Source of the DNA: Desulfobacteraceae bacterium UBA5616
GTDB lineage: Bacteria; Desulfobacterota; Desulfobacteria; Desulfobacterales; UBA5616
NCBI GenBank assembly: GCA_002423615.1
Contig: DIKO01000025.1
Coordinates: forward strand, 1 to 64,000
Reading direction: 5' to 3'
Length of the DNA stretch: 64,000 bases
Shown piece after piece: positions 1-8,411 of the stretch. Below the pieces are notes generated by a model, which saw only the letters and a list, made by a program, of their open reading frames with translations, searched no databases and was not told the origin of the DNA. Numbering within the stretch: position 1 is the stretch's first letter; the number at the start of each line of letters is the position of its first letter. A program made the position numbers and the translations under genes.

Positions 1-543
1 TTAAAGGATTTTCGCCGGTGGGCCTCGGATCCCGACGCCGCATATGATGCCGTCATCGATATTGATGTCTCCGATCTGGAACCCATGGTCACCTTCGACT
101 TCAAACCCGATCAGGTCATTTCTGTGAGCAAGCTGCCCAGAACCCCAATCGACCAGGTTTATATCGGATCCTGCACCAACGGCCGCATCGGCGATCTTCG
201 TGTGGCCGCTGAAGTTTTAAAAGGCCGGAAAATCAGCGATGCCGTCCGGGGCATTGTCTCGCCGGCCACCACAGACATATTCAACCGGGCAATGGCCGAA
301 GGCCTTCTTGCGATTTTCGCCGATTCAGGGTTCTGCATCACCAACCCCACCTGCGGAGCCTGTCTGGGGATGAGCAACGGAGTCCTGGCCGAAGGAGAGG
401 TCTGTGCTTCCACCACCAACCGCAATTTTTACGGCCGGATGGGCAAAGGGGGAATGGTACACCTGATGAGTCCGGCTACGGCGGCCGAGTCAGCCATTGC
501 CGGGTATATCGCCAATTCGAAGCTTTTTATGGGAAAGCGATAG
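1..543 (+). CDS. leuC: 3-isopropylmalate dehydratase large subunit, C-terminal part (5' end outside window)
   Basis: The frame is open from base 1 to the stop at 541-543, giving the last 180 residues of LeuC, the aconitase-family subunit that isomerises 2- to 3-isopropylmalate in leucine synthesis. The [4Fe-4S] ligands are visible: a Cys in GSCTNGR and the pair in CGACLG. The SCTNGR and NRNFYGRMG motifs are typical of the LeuC/HacA group. The small subunit LeuD follows after 16 bases, so the two form an operon. A homoaconitase or methylthioalkylmalate role is possible because the N-terminal half is missing, but LeuC is the simplest reading. Confidence 0.93.
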   Translation, partial: LKDFRRWASDPDAAYDAVIDIDVSDLEPMVTFDFKPDQVISVSKLPRTPIDQVYIGSCTNGRIGDLRVAAEVLKGRKISDAVRGIVSPATTDIFNRAMAEGLLAIFADSGFCITNPTCGACLGMSNGVLAEGEVCASTTNRNFYGRMGKGGMVHLMSPATAAESAIAGYIANSKLFMGKR

Positions 544-559
544 ACACAAGGAGAACATC

Positions 560-1084
560 ATGAAAAACTTCAGCGGCCGTGTGCTTTTCCTCGACAGGTC
601 GGATATCAATACGGATGAAATCATACCGGCCAAACATTTGACCGGAGTTTCCAAGGAAAATTTGAGACCCCATCTTCTGGAAGATCTGCGCATGGAGGAA
701 TTCAATCCGGAAACGGACATCGCTGGAAACAGCATCATCGTCACCCGGAGCAATTTCGGCTGCGGATCGTCCCGGGAGCATGCCCCCTGGGCACTGGAAG
801 TCAACGGCATCAACCTGGTCATTGCCGTCAGCTTTGCCCGGATATTCCGTCAGAACATGTTCAACTGCGGTATGATGGCGGTGGAACTTCCAACGGAAAC
901 CATTGAATATCTTTTCACCACCTTCTTCGGCCCCGACACTCACATTGAAACCGATTGGGGGAAAAAACTGTTCAGTGTTACCGGTAACGGCCGGAAAGCG
1001 GAAATCCCTTTTACGATATCGGATTTCGACCGGTCTCTTGTGGAGGCCGGGGGATGGGTGGATTTTGCGGATGCAAGATATTAA
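560..1084 (+). CDS. leuD: 3-isopropylmalate dehydratase small subunit
   Basis: A protein of 174 residues carrying the swivel domain of isopropylmalate isomerase. It contains the signature region NTDEIIPAKHL near the N-terminus and the GCGSSREHAPWAL motif that contributes substrate-binding residues. I chose the ATG at 560 because AAGGAG lies 7 bases upstream and the protein then starts MKNFSGRV as in the family; an upstream in-frame ATG at 497 would add 21 unrelated residues inside leuC. It pairs with the LeuC fragment just upstream. A GCCGGG/CCCGGC inverted repeat at 1113-1144 follows the gene but has no clear T tract. Confidence 0.95.
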   Translation: MKNFSGRVLFLDRSDINTDEIIPAKHLTGVSKENLRPHLLEDLRMEEFNPETDIAGNSIIVTRSNFGCGSSREHAPWALEVNGINLVIAVSFARIFRQNMFNCGMMAVELPTETIEYLFTTFFGPDTHIETDWGKKLFSVTGNGRKAEIPFTISDFDRSLVEAGGWVDFADARY

Positions 1085-1146
1085 ATATCAAGGTGTTACG
1101 GTTTCAGGAGTTGCCGGGTGTTGAATAAAGTTTATAATCCCGGCAC

Positions 1147-1917
1147 CTAACGCTGAATACCGGACTCCCCATCCTTCAGACCATCCTGGTACCGCTTATG
1201 GCCGTACCAGATCACCTGGCGGCAAAGCCCCCGGATAATGCCCACTTCCCTGGCACGAAGACCGACCCGGGACAGGAAGCGCCGGATATATCGCAGCCAG
1301 TAATCGGGGTTGTCGGGTTTGATATAATCGATGCGAACCAGGATGTCTTTCAGCTGCTCATACATGCTGTCGAGCTCATACCGGCTGGCCATTCTGGGGA
1401 TGAATCCGGGCCCCCCTTCCTTGGAAGCGGTAAAGATTTCATAGCACAGGATCATCACCGCCTGGGCCAGGTTCAGGGATGAAAAATCGGCGGTGGGGAT
1501 GTTGACCAGTTCATGGCAGAGGCGGATTTCGTCATTGGTGAGCCCTCTGTCTTCCGGCCCGAACACCAGCGCGATTTCGTTTTCCGCTGAAATGTCGATC
1601 AGCCTTTCCGCCATTGCCGCGGGTGAAAAGACACCTTGGCGTTCGCCCCCGAGCCTGGCCGTGGTGCCCACGACATAGGTATAAGGGGAAAGCGCTTGTT
1701 TAAGGCTTTCGTGAACCCGCATATCGCCGACCACGTCCGATGCGGCATGGGTGGCCATGCGGTTGACCTTGTCCGGATCGAAATCTTCGGGGTTCACCAC
1801 CACCAGCCGGCCCAGGCCCATGTTTTTGACGGCCCGGGCTGCCGCTCCGATATTGGTCGAGAACCGGGGCTTGTTTAAAACAACCGCGATATGATCCAGA
1901 CGGTTTTGTCGCCGCAT
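1147..1917 (-). CDS. trmJ: tRNA (cytidine/uridine-2'-O-)-methyltransferase TrmJ
   Basis: A SPOUT-class RNA methyltransferase of 256 residues. The N-terminal NKPRFSTNIGAAARAVKNMG segment, the central FGPEDRGLTNDE motif and the LNLAQAV knot region are those of the TrmH/TrmJ family, which methylates the ribose 2'-OH of tRNA position 32. The C-terminal 80 residues match the length of TrmJ rather than the shorter TrmL. Its ATG overlaps the ndk stop codon (TGATG), so the two are translationally coupled. Other SpoU family substrates cannot be excluded. Confidence 0.85.
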   Translation of the reverse strand: MRRQNRLDHIAVVLNKPRFSTNIGAAARAVKNMGLGRLVVVNPEDFDPDKVNRMATHAASDVVGDMRVHESLKQALSPYTYVVGTTARLGGERQGVFSPAAMAERLIDISAENEIALVFGPEDRGLTNDEIRLCHELVNIPTADFSSLNLAQAVMILCYEIFTASKEGGPGFIPRMASRYELDSMYEQLKDILVRIDYIKPDNPDYWLRYIRRFLSRVGLRAREVGIIRGLCRQVIWYGHKRYQDGLKDGESGIQR

Positions 1918-2333
1918 CAGCTCATAATTTCAAAACTGTTGAAAAAATAGCCGATTTCAAATGCCGCGGTTTCCGGGGAGTCGGAACCGTGAACCACGTT
2001 TTTTTCGATGTCCGTCGCGAAATCCTTCCGGATGGTTCCTTCTTCGGCTTCCTTGTAATTGGTGGCGCCCATGAGTTTCCGGTACCGTGCAATGACGTTT
2101 TCCCCCTCAAGCACCATCACCACCACCGGTCCGGAAGTCATGAAACCGGTCAGACTCGCGAAAAAAGGCCGGTCCCGGTGTACGGCATAAAATCCCTGGG
2201 CCTGGGCCCGGGTCATATGGATCATTTTCATCGCAATGATGTTGAGCTGATTTTCTTCCAGCCGTTTGATCACTTCACCGATAATTTTGCGGCTGACCCC
2301 GTCGGGTTTGATGATGGACAACGTTCTTTCCAT
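1917..2333 (-). CDS. ndk: Nucleoside diphosphate kinase
   Basis: A protein of 138 residues, the usual length of bacterial Ndk, which moves the gamma phosphate from ATP to other nucleoside diphosphates through a phosphohistidine. The start MERTLSIIKPDG and the catalytic His115 in NVVHGSDSPETA are present. A GGAAAG ribosome-binding site sits upstream of the ATG. It is the first gene of a two-gene minus-strand unit with trmJ. Nothing unusual was seen. Confidence 0.97.
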   Translation of the reverse strand: MERTLSIIKPDGVSRKIIGEVIKRLEENQLNIIAMKMIHMTRAQAQGFYAVHRDRPFFASLTGFMTSGPVVVMVLEGENVIARYRKLMGATNYKEAEEGTIRKDFATDIEKNVVHGSDSPETAAFEIGYFFNSFEIMS

Positions 2334-2591
2334 GTTAGGCTTTCCTTTTCAAAAAAAAATGTGAACGAGCAAATGATGCCGCGGAAGATGACTTCCGGCC
2401 TGCATTGCGGCCCATACCGGGGTGTCTCCGACCGATAACACGGTCATGTCCGGCAGGGGCGTGATAAATTTTGCAAGGGCATAACAAAAGGCGTCCTTCC
2501 AGTCAATAAACAAGGTTCTCTTCCGTGAAATAAAAATTGAATTAAACCGTAGAAATTGTTATACGTGTCGATAATTTTAATCAGCAGGTTA

Positions 2592-2619
2592 TTGACAGAT
2601 ATACTCCTGATATTACAAA
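2592..2619 (+). promoter_or_regulatory. Candidate sigma-70 promoter for hbd-meaB-regulator genes
   Basis: The -35 hexamer TTGACA is perfect, the spacer is 16 bases and the -10 hexamer is TACAAA (four of six consensus positions). The predicted start point near 2626 falls inside the inverted repeat at 2622-2640. The leader would be about 200 bases long. Confidence 0.42.
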
Positions 2620-2621
2620 TT

Positions 2622-2640
2622 AATTCAGTGAATCTGAATT
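2622..2640. promoter_or_regulatory. Inverted repeat AATTCAG-N5-CTGAATT, possible operator
   Basis: Two perfect 7-base arms (2622-2628 and 2634-2640) separated by five bases overlap the start point predicted from the promoter at 2592-2619. A dimeric repressor such as a TetR- or FadR-type acyl-CoA sensor would fit this place, but no such regulator gene is in the window, so the function is inferred. Confidence 0.35.
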
Positions 2641-2826
2641 CATTTGTCGATATACGGCTACATCCGGCAGGAATTACTTACAAGGCGGCAAAAACATAAT
2701 GACTTGATATGACGAAAATTCATTGATCAACGGTACGCCCGGCGACTGATGGCACCGATATTGCTTGAAAAAACGGGCATTTTTGCTCCGAGGCGTTTAA
2801 TGATCTTAACAAGAGGAGGGTATGAC

Positions 2827-3702
2827 ATGGAGTTTAAGAAAGTTTTCGTTGCGGGATGCGGCACCATGGGAAACGGTATCGCCCAGGTTTGCGCCCAGAA
2901 CGGGTTGGCCGTGGTCATGTTTGACATGAAGCAGGAGCTTCTCGACAATGCGGTGAGTAAAATCAAATGGTCCATTTCCAAGCTTGTCGAAAAAGGCAAG
3001 GTTTCCGATTCCGTGGATGCCGTCATGGGGCGTATCGCGACAACGGTTGATCCGGCCCCGGCACGGGATGCGGATCTGGTCATTGAAGCCATCTTTGAAA
3101 AAATCGATGTCAAACATGAATTTTATAAAAACCTCGATGAGTATATCGGCGCCAACACCATCGTCGCGTCCAATACCTCCGCCATCCCCATCAGCGCTCT
3201 GGCCGCCGCGGTGCGAAGACCCCAAAAATTTCTGGGCCTCCACTTTTTTAATCCCGTTCCCATGATGATGGCGGTCGAAGTCATCAAGGGTATCTCCACC
3301 AGCGACGAAACCCTTGCTGCCGGTGCTGATTTTGTCCGGTTCATCGGGAAGGAGCCCATCATGGTTTACCGGGATATCGCCGGATTCGTGTTAAACCGCA
3401 TGAACATGCTGACCAATATGGAAGCCATGCGGCTGGTGGAAAACGGTGTGTCCACCCCGGAAGACATCGACAAGGGGGTACGGCTGGCTTTCGGGCGAAA
3501 AATGGGACCCCTGGAAACCAGCGATCTGGTTGGATTGGATGTTCAACTGATGGCCTATAACAATGTTTACGAGGAAGAAAAGGATTTCCGGTTTTATCCG
3601 CCGTCCATTCTGAGACGAAAAGTACTGGCCGGGCAGCTGGGAAGAAAAACCGGCAAGGGGTGGTATGAATACACGGCGGATGGGGAAAGAAAAAAAGACT
3701 GA
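2827..3702 (+). CDS. hbd: 3-hydroxybutyryl-CoA / 3-hydroxyacyl-CoA dehydrogenase
   Basis: A 291-residue NAD-dependent dehydrogenase that interconverts 3-hydroxyacyl-CoA and 3-oxoacyl-CoA. The N-terminal Rossmann motif reads VAGCGTMGNGIA, the HFFNPVP segment carries the catalytic His, and the C-terminal helical domain contains GPLETSDLVGLD. The ATG at 2827 is preceded by AGAGGAGGG; an in-frame ATG at 2749 has no ribosome-binding site and would add 26 unrelated residues. The meaB gene follows after 15 bases. Size fits the short monofunctional Hbd class rather than the FadB fusion. Preferred chain length cannot be told. Confidence 0.93.
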   Translation: MEFKKVFVAGCGTMGNGIAQVCAQNGLAVVMFDMKQELLDNAVSKIKWSISKLVEKGKVSDSVDAVMGRIATTVDPAPARDADLVIEAIFEKIDVKHEFYKNLDEYIGANTIVASNTSAIPISALAAAVRRPQKFLGLHFFNPVPMMMAVEVIKGISTSDETLAAGADFVRFIGKEPIMVYRDIAGFVLNRMNMLTNMEAMRLVENGVSTPEDIDKGVRLAFGRKMGPLETSDLVGLDVQLMAYNNVYEEEKDFRFYPPSILRRKVLAGQLGRKTGKGWYEYTADGERKKD

Positions 3703-3717
3703 CGGAAAGAGTTTAAT

Positions 3718-4716
3718 TTGAAACATCACATCAGCATTTCCGACGTTCTGCTCGGGAATAAAATGGCCGTGGCCCGGGCATTGAATTTTCTTGAAAACCG
3801 CAGACCCGAAGAAATCGGCCGGGTTTCGGAATTGATCGAGCAGTTAAGCCGGAACCCCCGGCCGGGGCGCCATATCATCGGCATCACCGGCCCTCCGGGA
3901 GTGGGAAAATCCTCCCTCATCTCCCGGATGATCGGAGAATACCGGAATCAGAACCAAACCATCGGCGTGATATCGGTGGATCCCAGCAGCCGCAAGAGCG
4001 GGGGGGCCTTGCTGGGGGACCGGGCCCGGATCAATTGGGACCCGACGGATCCCGGTGTTTTTATCCGGAGCATGGCCGCCGGCCGGCACCTGGGGGGCCT
4101 GGCCTGGCGCACCCGCCATCTGATGACCGTATTCGAGGCCGCCTATGACGTTATCCTTCTGGAAACCGTCGGCGTGGGGCAGTCCGAGACGGAAATCGAC
4201 GAGGTGGTGGATACGGTGGTGTTCGTGGTGCAGCCGGGAAGCGGCGATTCCCTCCAGTTCATGAAAGCGGGGATCATGGAGATCCCCCATATCCTGGTGA
4301 TCAACAAGGCCGATCAGAAGGCACTGGCTCAGAAAGCGCTAAACGATCTGGAAGCGGTAAAATCGCTGGGCTGGATGGACAAAAGCGGGTGGCAGCCGGG
4401 TATCGTCATGACATCGGCCCTTGAAGGGTGGGGTCAGGAAGAGCTCCTGACCCGTCTCAAGGCTCACCAGGATCACCTGATCTCCTCGGATGACAACCAG
4501 CGCCGGCGACACAACAGGATATCCTGGATCCTGCTCCTTTACCGGGAACGGTTCGGCAGCTTCGGGATGGAAACCCTGGGGGGAGAAGAAAATATTTTGC
4601 GCCTCATCGAACAGGTCGACATCGGCAACCCTTTTTACGGGCTTTGCCGGCTGACGGAAAAACTCCGGGATACTTTACGCAGTTCGAACAGCGGGATCAT
4701 CCATGAACGAACCTGA
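3718..4716 (+). CDS. meaB: MeaB-type GTPase, chaperone of B12-dependent acyl-CoA mutase
   Basis: A G3E-family P-loop GTPase of 332 residues. Walker A is GPPGVGKSS at residues 58-66, the VDPSSRKSGGALLGDR stretch is the MeaB/ArgK signature, and LETVGVGQSE and NKAD supply the Walker B region and base recognition. MeaB loads and protects adenosylcobalamin in methylmalonyl-CoA-type mutases. The only start that keeps the family N-terminus is a TTG at 3718, with GGAAAGAG seven bases upstream. The mutase gene lies 1.7 kb downstream beyond a regulator, which is strong context. The stop overlaps the start of the regulator by 14 bases. Confidence 0.93.
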   Translation: MKHHISISDVLLGNKMAVARALNFLENRRPEEIGRVSELIEQLSRNPRPGRHIIGITGPPGVGKSSLISRMIGEYRNQNQTIGVISVDPSSRKSGGALLGDRARINWDPTDPGVFIRSMAAGRHLGGLAWRTRHLMTVFEAAYDVILLETVGVGQSETEIDEVVDTVVFVVQPGSGDSLQFMKAGIMEIPHILVINKADQKALAQKALNDLEAVKSLGWMDKSGWQPGIVMTSALEGWGQEELLTRLKAHQDHLISSDDNQRRRHNRISWILLLYRERFGSFGMETLGGEENILRLIEQVDIGNPFYGLCRLTEKLRDTLRSSNSGIIHERT

Positions 4717-6115
4717 GGAACCGGCCATAACCCCGGAAGAAACAGCCCTGGTGAACAATATCCCCAGGGATATTCTCTTCTCCCTTCTCGACAATCCCCA
4801 CGAAAGCTATGTCATCGTAGACGCCGGGGGAATTATCCGGTTCATGAGCAAAAGTTACGAGAACATGAGCTCCTTTTCCCAGAAAGATGCCGTGGGCCGT
4901 CATATTTCCCAGGTGCTCCCCCATTCCAGGGTCCACAAGGTCCTGGAAACCGGAAAGGCCGATGTGGGCACGCCCATGATCCTGGACGGCGATCACCGGA
5001 TCGTTTCCCGGATTCCCTTTACCCGAAAAGGAAGGGTCATCGGCGCCGTGGGCAAAATCCTTTTCTGGCATACGGAGCAGTTAAACGAGCTGAATACCCT
5101 CATCAACCGCCTGAAGGGAAGAATCGAACAGTACAAGGAGGAATTGCGGCAGGTCTACGACAGCCGTTACGGATTTGATCATATCATCGGGCAGACCCAG
5201 GCCATCCGGAACGCCAAAGCCATGGCCAGAAAGGCGGCGGCGACCGATTCTCCCATCTTGATCACCGGCGAATCCGGCACCGGGAAAGAACTCTTTGCCC
5301 ATGCCATCCACCGCGAGAGCCCGAGAAAAGGCAGACCCTTTGTCCGGGTGAACTGTTCGAGCATTCCCGGTGAACTCTTTGAATCCGAATTGTTCGGATA
5401 TGAACCCGGCGCTTTTACCGGGGCCGATAAAAAAGGGAAAATCGGCAAATTCGAACTGGCCCAGTTCGGAACGATTTTTCTGGATGAAATCGGTGATCTG
5501 CCGCTTAATCTTCAGATCAAGCTGATGCGGGTCCTCCAGGAAAAAGAAATCGAAAAAGTCGGGGGGCACCCGCAGAAAATCGATTTCCGGATCATCACCG
5601 CTACCAACCGCAACCTCGAGGATCTCATGCGGAAAGGTGAATTCCGTCTTGACCTCTATTATCGAATGAACGTCATCAATATCAAGCTGCCGCCCTTAAG
5701 GGAGCTGAGGGAGGATATCCCCACCCTGGGCCTGCATCTTTTAACCCAGCTGAAAAAAGAAATTCCCAAAAATATCCATTCCATCTCAACCGCCGCCATG
5801 AACGCGCTGATGAGCCACGACTGGCCGGGAAACACCCGGGAGCTCCGCAATGTGATTGAACGGGCCCTCATCGTCTGCAACCGGGACCAGATTGAACTTG
5901 AGGATCTGCCGCCCGCTGTTCAAAAAGCAGGAAACACGGTCCAGCCTGCTTCAGGGCCTTCGGGGACGTTAAAAGAGATCTTGAATGAAGCGGAAAAGCA
6001 TGCCATTGTCGAAATGTTGAAAAATTCCGGCAACAACCGTACGGATGCCGCCTGCCGCCTGGGAATTCATCGAACCGGTCTCTACCAGAAAATGAAAAAA
6101 CATCGCCTTATCTGA
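4703..6115 (+). CDS. Sigma-54-dependent transcriptional activator with PAS sensor domain
   Basis: A 470-residue enhancer-binding protein. Residues about 25-120 form a PAS-like sensor, about 123-152 a coiled coil, about 160-390 the AAA+ domain with Walker A GESGTGKE, the sigma-54 contact loop GAFTGA and Walker B FLDEIGD, and the last 45 residues a Fis-type helix-turn-helix (NNRTDAACRLGIHRTGLYQ). There is no receiver domain, so it probably senses a small ligand or redox state directly. It overlaps meaB by 14 bases and is followed by a -24/-12 promoter in front of the mutase gene, so it very likely controls that operon. The effector is unknown; a CoA ester or free acid is a guess. Confidence 0.93.
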   Translation: MNEPEEPAITPEETALVNNIPRDILFSLLDNPHESYVIVDAGGIIRFMSKSYENMSSFSQKDAVGRHISQVLPHSRVHKVLETGKADVGTPMILDGDHRIVSRIPFTRKGRVIGAVGKILFWHTEQLNELNTLINRLKGRIEQYKEELRQVYDSRYGFDHIIGQTQAIRNAKAMARKAAATDSPILITGESGTGKELFAHAIHRESPRKGRPFVRVNCSSIPGELFESELFGYEPGAFTGADKKGKIGKFELAQFGTIFLDEIGDLPLNLQIKLMRVLQEKEIEKVGGHPQKIDFRIITATNRNLEDLMRKGEFRLDLYYRMNVINIKLPPLRELREDIPTLGLHLLTQLKKEIPKNIHSISTAAMNALMSHDWPGNTRELRNVIERALIVCNRDQIELEDLPPAVQKAGNTVQPASGPSGTLKEILNEAEKHAIVEMLKNSGNNRTDAACRLGIHRTGLYQKMKKHRLI

Positions 6116-6149
6116 TTTCTGTATATTTTTCTCGATATGAATAATATTT

Positions 6150-6290
6150 TATACACGGTGTTGAATTTAAATAATGTGATGCAATTTCAATCTGCAAAAA
6201 TTGGTTCCCCTTCAGTATGTAGATATTCGTATACATCGATCAGGCACCGGTCTCACCGGTGGTGTTTGATGAATTTGATTAAAACCAATA
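6150..6290. promoter_or_regulatory. Possible upstream activator sites for the sigma-54 promoter
   Basis: The stretch between the activator gene and its presumed target promoter holds several repeat elements: ATGTA and TACAT as an inverted repeat near 6216-6235, and ACCGGT twice, the second within the palindrome CACCGGTG near 6246-6262. Enhancer-binding proteins usually bind dyads 50-150 bases upstream of -24/-12 promoters, which is where these lie. Which element is used cannot be decided by eye. Confidence 0.3.
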
Positions 6291-6313
6291 TGTTACATGT
6301 CAACGAGAATGCA

Positions 6314-6329
6314 TGGCAGGCTTTTTGCT
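6314..6329 (+). promoter_or_regulatory. Sigma-54 (-24/-12) promoter of the mutase operon
   Basis: The sequence TGGCAGGCTTTTTGCT matches the consensus TGGCACG-N4-TTGCW with one difference (C to G at the sixth position) and has exactly ten bases between the invariant GG and GC. It lies 54 bases before the ATG of the mutase gene and 200 bases after the sigma-54 activator gene. The predicted start point is near 6340. Spacing, position and the neighbouring activator all agree. Confidence 0.75.
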
Positions 6330-6382
6330 TGAATACTTAATCCCGGCAAAACAGATTTGAACATTAAAGATATGGAGATGTC

Positions 6383-8398
6383 ATGAAGGAAAGTGTAAAT
6401 CAACCCGTAAATCATCCCAAGGACAAACCCTGGCTCATGCGAACCTATTCCGGATACGCCAGCGCCAGCGAATCCAACCGTTTATACCGGTCCAACCTGT
6501 CCAAAGGCCAGACGGGCCTGAGCATCGCCTTTGATCTGCCCACCCAGACGGGCTATGATTCCGACCATGTGCTGGCCAGAGGAGAAGTGGGCAAACTCGG
6601 GGTCCCCATGAGAAATATCGAGGACATGGAAACTCTTTTCGATGGAATCCCCATTGAAAAAATGAATACGTCCATGACCATCAACGCTCCCACGGCCTGG
6701 CTCCTGGCCCTTTACCTGTCGACTGCGGAAAAACAGGGCGCCGACATTTCCATGTTAAGGGGAACGACCCAGAACGACATTCTCAAGGAATACCTCAGCC
6801 GGGGAACCTATATTTTTCCGCCCCAGCCCTCCATGCGTCTGACGGCCGAGACCATCAGCTTCACGGTGAACCGGATCCCCAACTGGAATCCCATCAACAT
6901 CTGTTCCTATCATCTTCAGGAAACCGGAGCCACGCCGGTTCAGGAAATCGCCTTCACCATGGCAAACGCCATTACGGTACTGGATACGGTCAGGTCCGTC
7001 GGCGACATCAAACCCGAGGTTTTCCCCGAAGTCGTGGGAAGGATCTCTTTTTTCCTGAATGCGGGCATCCGGTTTATTGAAGAAATGTGCAAGGTGCGGG
7101 TTTTCACCAAAATGTGGGACGACATCTGCAGGACCCGTTACGGGGTCGCCGACCCCAAACTCCGCAGGTTCCGATACGGAGTTCAGGTGAACAGCCTGGG
7201 ACTTACCGACCAGCAGCCGGAAAACAACATCGCCCGGATCATCTATGAATTTTTAGGCGTGGTGCTGAGCAAAAACGCCCGTGCCAGGTCCGTGCAACTG
7301 CCGGCCTGGAACGAAGCCCTGGGGCTTCCGAGGAAATGGGACCAGCAATGGAGCCTGCGCCTGCAGCAGATTATGGCCTTTGAAACCGATCTTCTGGAAT
7401 ACGGCGATATTTTTGAGGGATCTACGGTTATTTCGAAAAAAGAAGTGGAGCTGGAGGAGGCCGCCAGGGCCGAACTGGACAAGATCATGGAAATGGGCGG
7501 CGCCATCACGGCTCTTGAAACGGGTTACATGAAACGAAGCCTGGTTGAAAGCAACGCCAGGAGGCTGTGCGCCATTGAAACCGGCGACCGGACGGTCGTG
7601 GGCATCAACCAGTTTAAAGAATCCGAACCCTCCCTCCTGGTTCAGGGCATGGAGGATTCCTTTCTGACCGTGGATGAATCCGTGGAAATCGAACAACTCG
7701 TCCTTCTGGAGGAATTCAAAAAACAAAGAAACAAGGACAAGGCCATGGCCAGCCTGGACAAACTCAAAGAGGCCCTTTTCAAGAAAGAAAACATCATGGA
7801 CGCCAGCCTTGCCTGCGCCCGAAACGGGGTCACCACCGGGGAATGGTCGGACGCGCTGCGGGCGGTGTTCGGTGAATACCGTGCCCCCACGGGGATTTCA
7901 GGCGTAATTACGGGAGACGCCTCAGGAGAAAAAACCCTTGCCGTAAACCAAAAGGTCAGGAATATCGGTCTCGCCCTGGGCCGCAATATCAAAATGCTGG
8001 TGGGAAAACCCGGGCTTGACGGCCATTCCAACGGTGCGGAACAGGTCGCGGTGAAAGCCAGGGACGTAGGCATGGATGTGGTCTACGAGGGCATCCGCAT
8101 GACCCCCGAACAGATCGCGGAGAGCGCCATGCAGGAAGGCGCGCATGTCGTAGGGCTGTCCATTCTCAGCGGGTCTCATCTGAAACTGGTGCCGGAAGTC
8201 ATCCGGGCCATGCGGGAAAGGGGGCTTGAAAACGTTCCGGTGGTGCTGGGGGGCATTATCCCCAAAGCCGATTACGAGAAAATGGATCAAAACATTATCC
8301 GGAGAGTTTACGCACCCAAGGATTACGATCTGAATAAAATCATGGATGAAATTGCAAACATCGTGGCAGAGGCCAATGGAATTGACCTGACAAAATAA
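6383..8398 (+). CDS. meaA: Adenosylcobalamin-dependent acyl-CoA mutase of the MeaA / ethylmalonyl-CoA mutase type
   Basis: A 671-residue single-chain mutase with a TIM-barrel acyl-CoA domain and a C-terminal B12 domain carrying the DxHxxG axial-ligand motif (GLDGHSNGAE), SxL (GLSILSG) and GG (VLGGIIP). The active-site segment RFRYGVQVNSLGLT, the SYHLQETGATPVQEIA block and QLPAWNEALGLPR are, from memory, those of the MeaA/Ecm clade; methylmalonyl-CoA mutases read R-x-H-x-Q-T-S-G here. Ecm converts ethylmalonyl-CoA to methylsuccinyl-CoA. No crotonyl-CoA carboxylase/reductase is present, so the real substrate may be another 2-alkylmalonyl- or alkylsuccinyl-CoA. An automatic annotation would probably say methylmalonyl-CoA mutase. 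It follows a sigma-54 promoter and is served by the nearby meaB. Confidence 0.85.
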   Translation: MKESVNQPVNHPKDKPWLMRTYSGYASASESNRLYRSNLSKGQTGLSIAFDLPTQTGYDSDHVLARGEVGKLGVPMRNIEDMETLFDGIPIEKMNTSMTINAPTAWLLALYLSTAEKQGADISMLRGTTQNDILKEYLSRGTYIFPPQPSMRLTAETISFTVNRIPNWNPINICSYHLQETGATPVQEIAFTMANAITVLDTVRSVGDIKPEVFPEVVGRISFFLNAGIRFIEEMCKVRVFTKMWDDICRTRYGVADPKLRRFRYGVQVNSLGLTDQQPENNIARIIYEFLGVVLSKNARARSVQLPAWNEALGLPRKWDQQWSLRLQQIMAFETDLLEYGDIFEGSTVISKKEVELEEAARAELDKIMEMGGAITALETGYMKRSLVESNARRLCAIETGDRTVVGINQFKESEPSLLVQGMEDSFLTVDESVEIEQLVLLEEFKKQRNKDKAMASLDKLKEALFKKENIMDASLACARNGVTTGEWSDALRAVFGEYRAPTGISGVITGDASGEKTLAVNQKVRNIGLALGRNIKMLVGKPGLDGHSNGAEQVAVKARDVGMDVVYEGIRMTPEQIAESAMQEGAHVVGLSILSGSHLKLVPEVIRAMRERGLENVPVVLGGIIPKADYEKMDQNIIRRVYAPKDYDLNKIMDEIANIVAEANGIDLTK

Positions 8399-8411
8399 GG
8401 AGGATTGAATC

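Larger units (their letters stand above)
2334..2826. other. Intergenic region between divergent ndk and hbd, AT-rich, promoter-bearing
   Basis: No protein-coding frame is supported here. The part from about 2500 is clearly richer in A+T than the genes. Two forward promoter-like pairs are visible: TTGAAT and TATACG spaced by 17 near 2536-2564, and TTGACA at 2592-2597 with TACAAA at 2614-2619. A perfect 7-bp inverted repeat lies just after the second pair. The ribosome-binding site of hbd, AGAGGAGGG, is at its right end. Confidence 0.6.

Noticed and set aside
903..1124. Second-frame gene inside leuD
   Set aside because: It lies within leuD in another frame, and its sequence has no family features.
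6137..6340. 67-codon plus-strand frame before the mutase gene
   Set aside because: No ribosome-binding site and no protein-like pattern; it covers the sigma-54 promoter and its upstream sites.
6383..8398. Plain methylmalonyl-CoA mutase
   Set aside because: The active-site signature RFRYGVQVNSLG and surrounding blocks fit the MeaA/Ecm clade better than MCM; this is from memory of the families and needs a tree.
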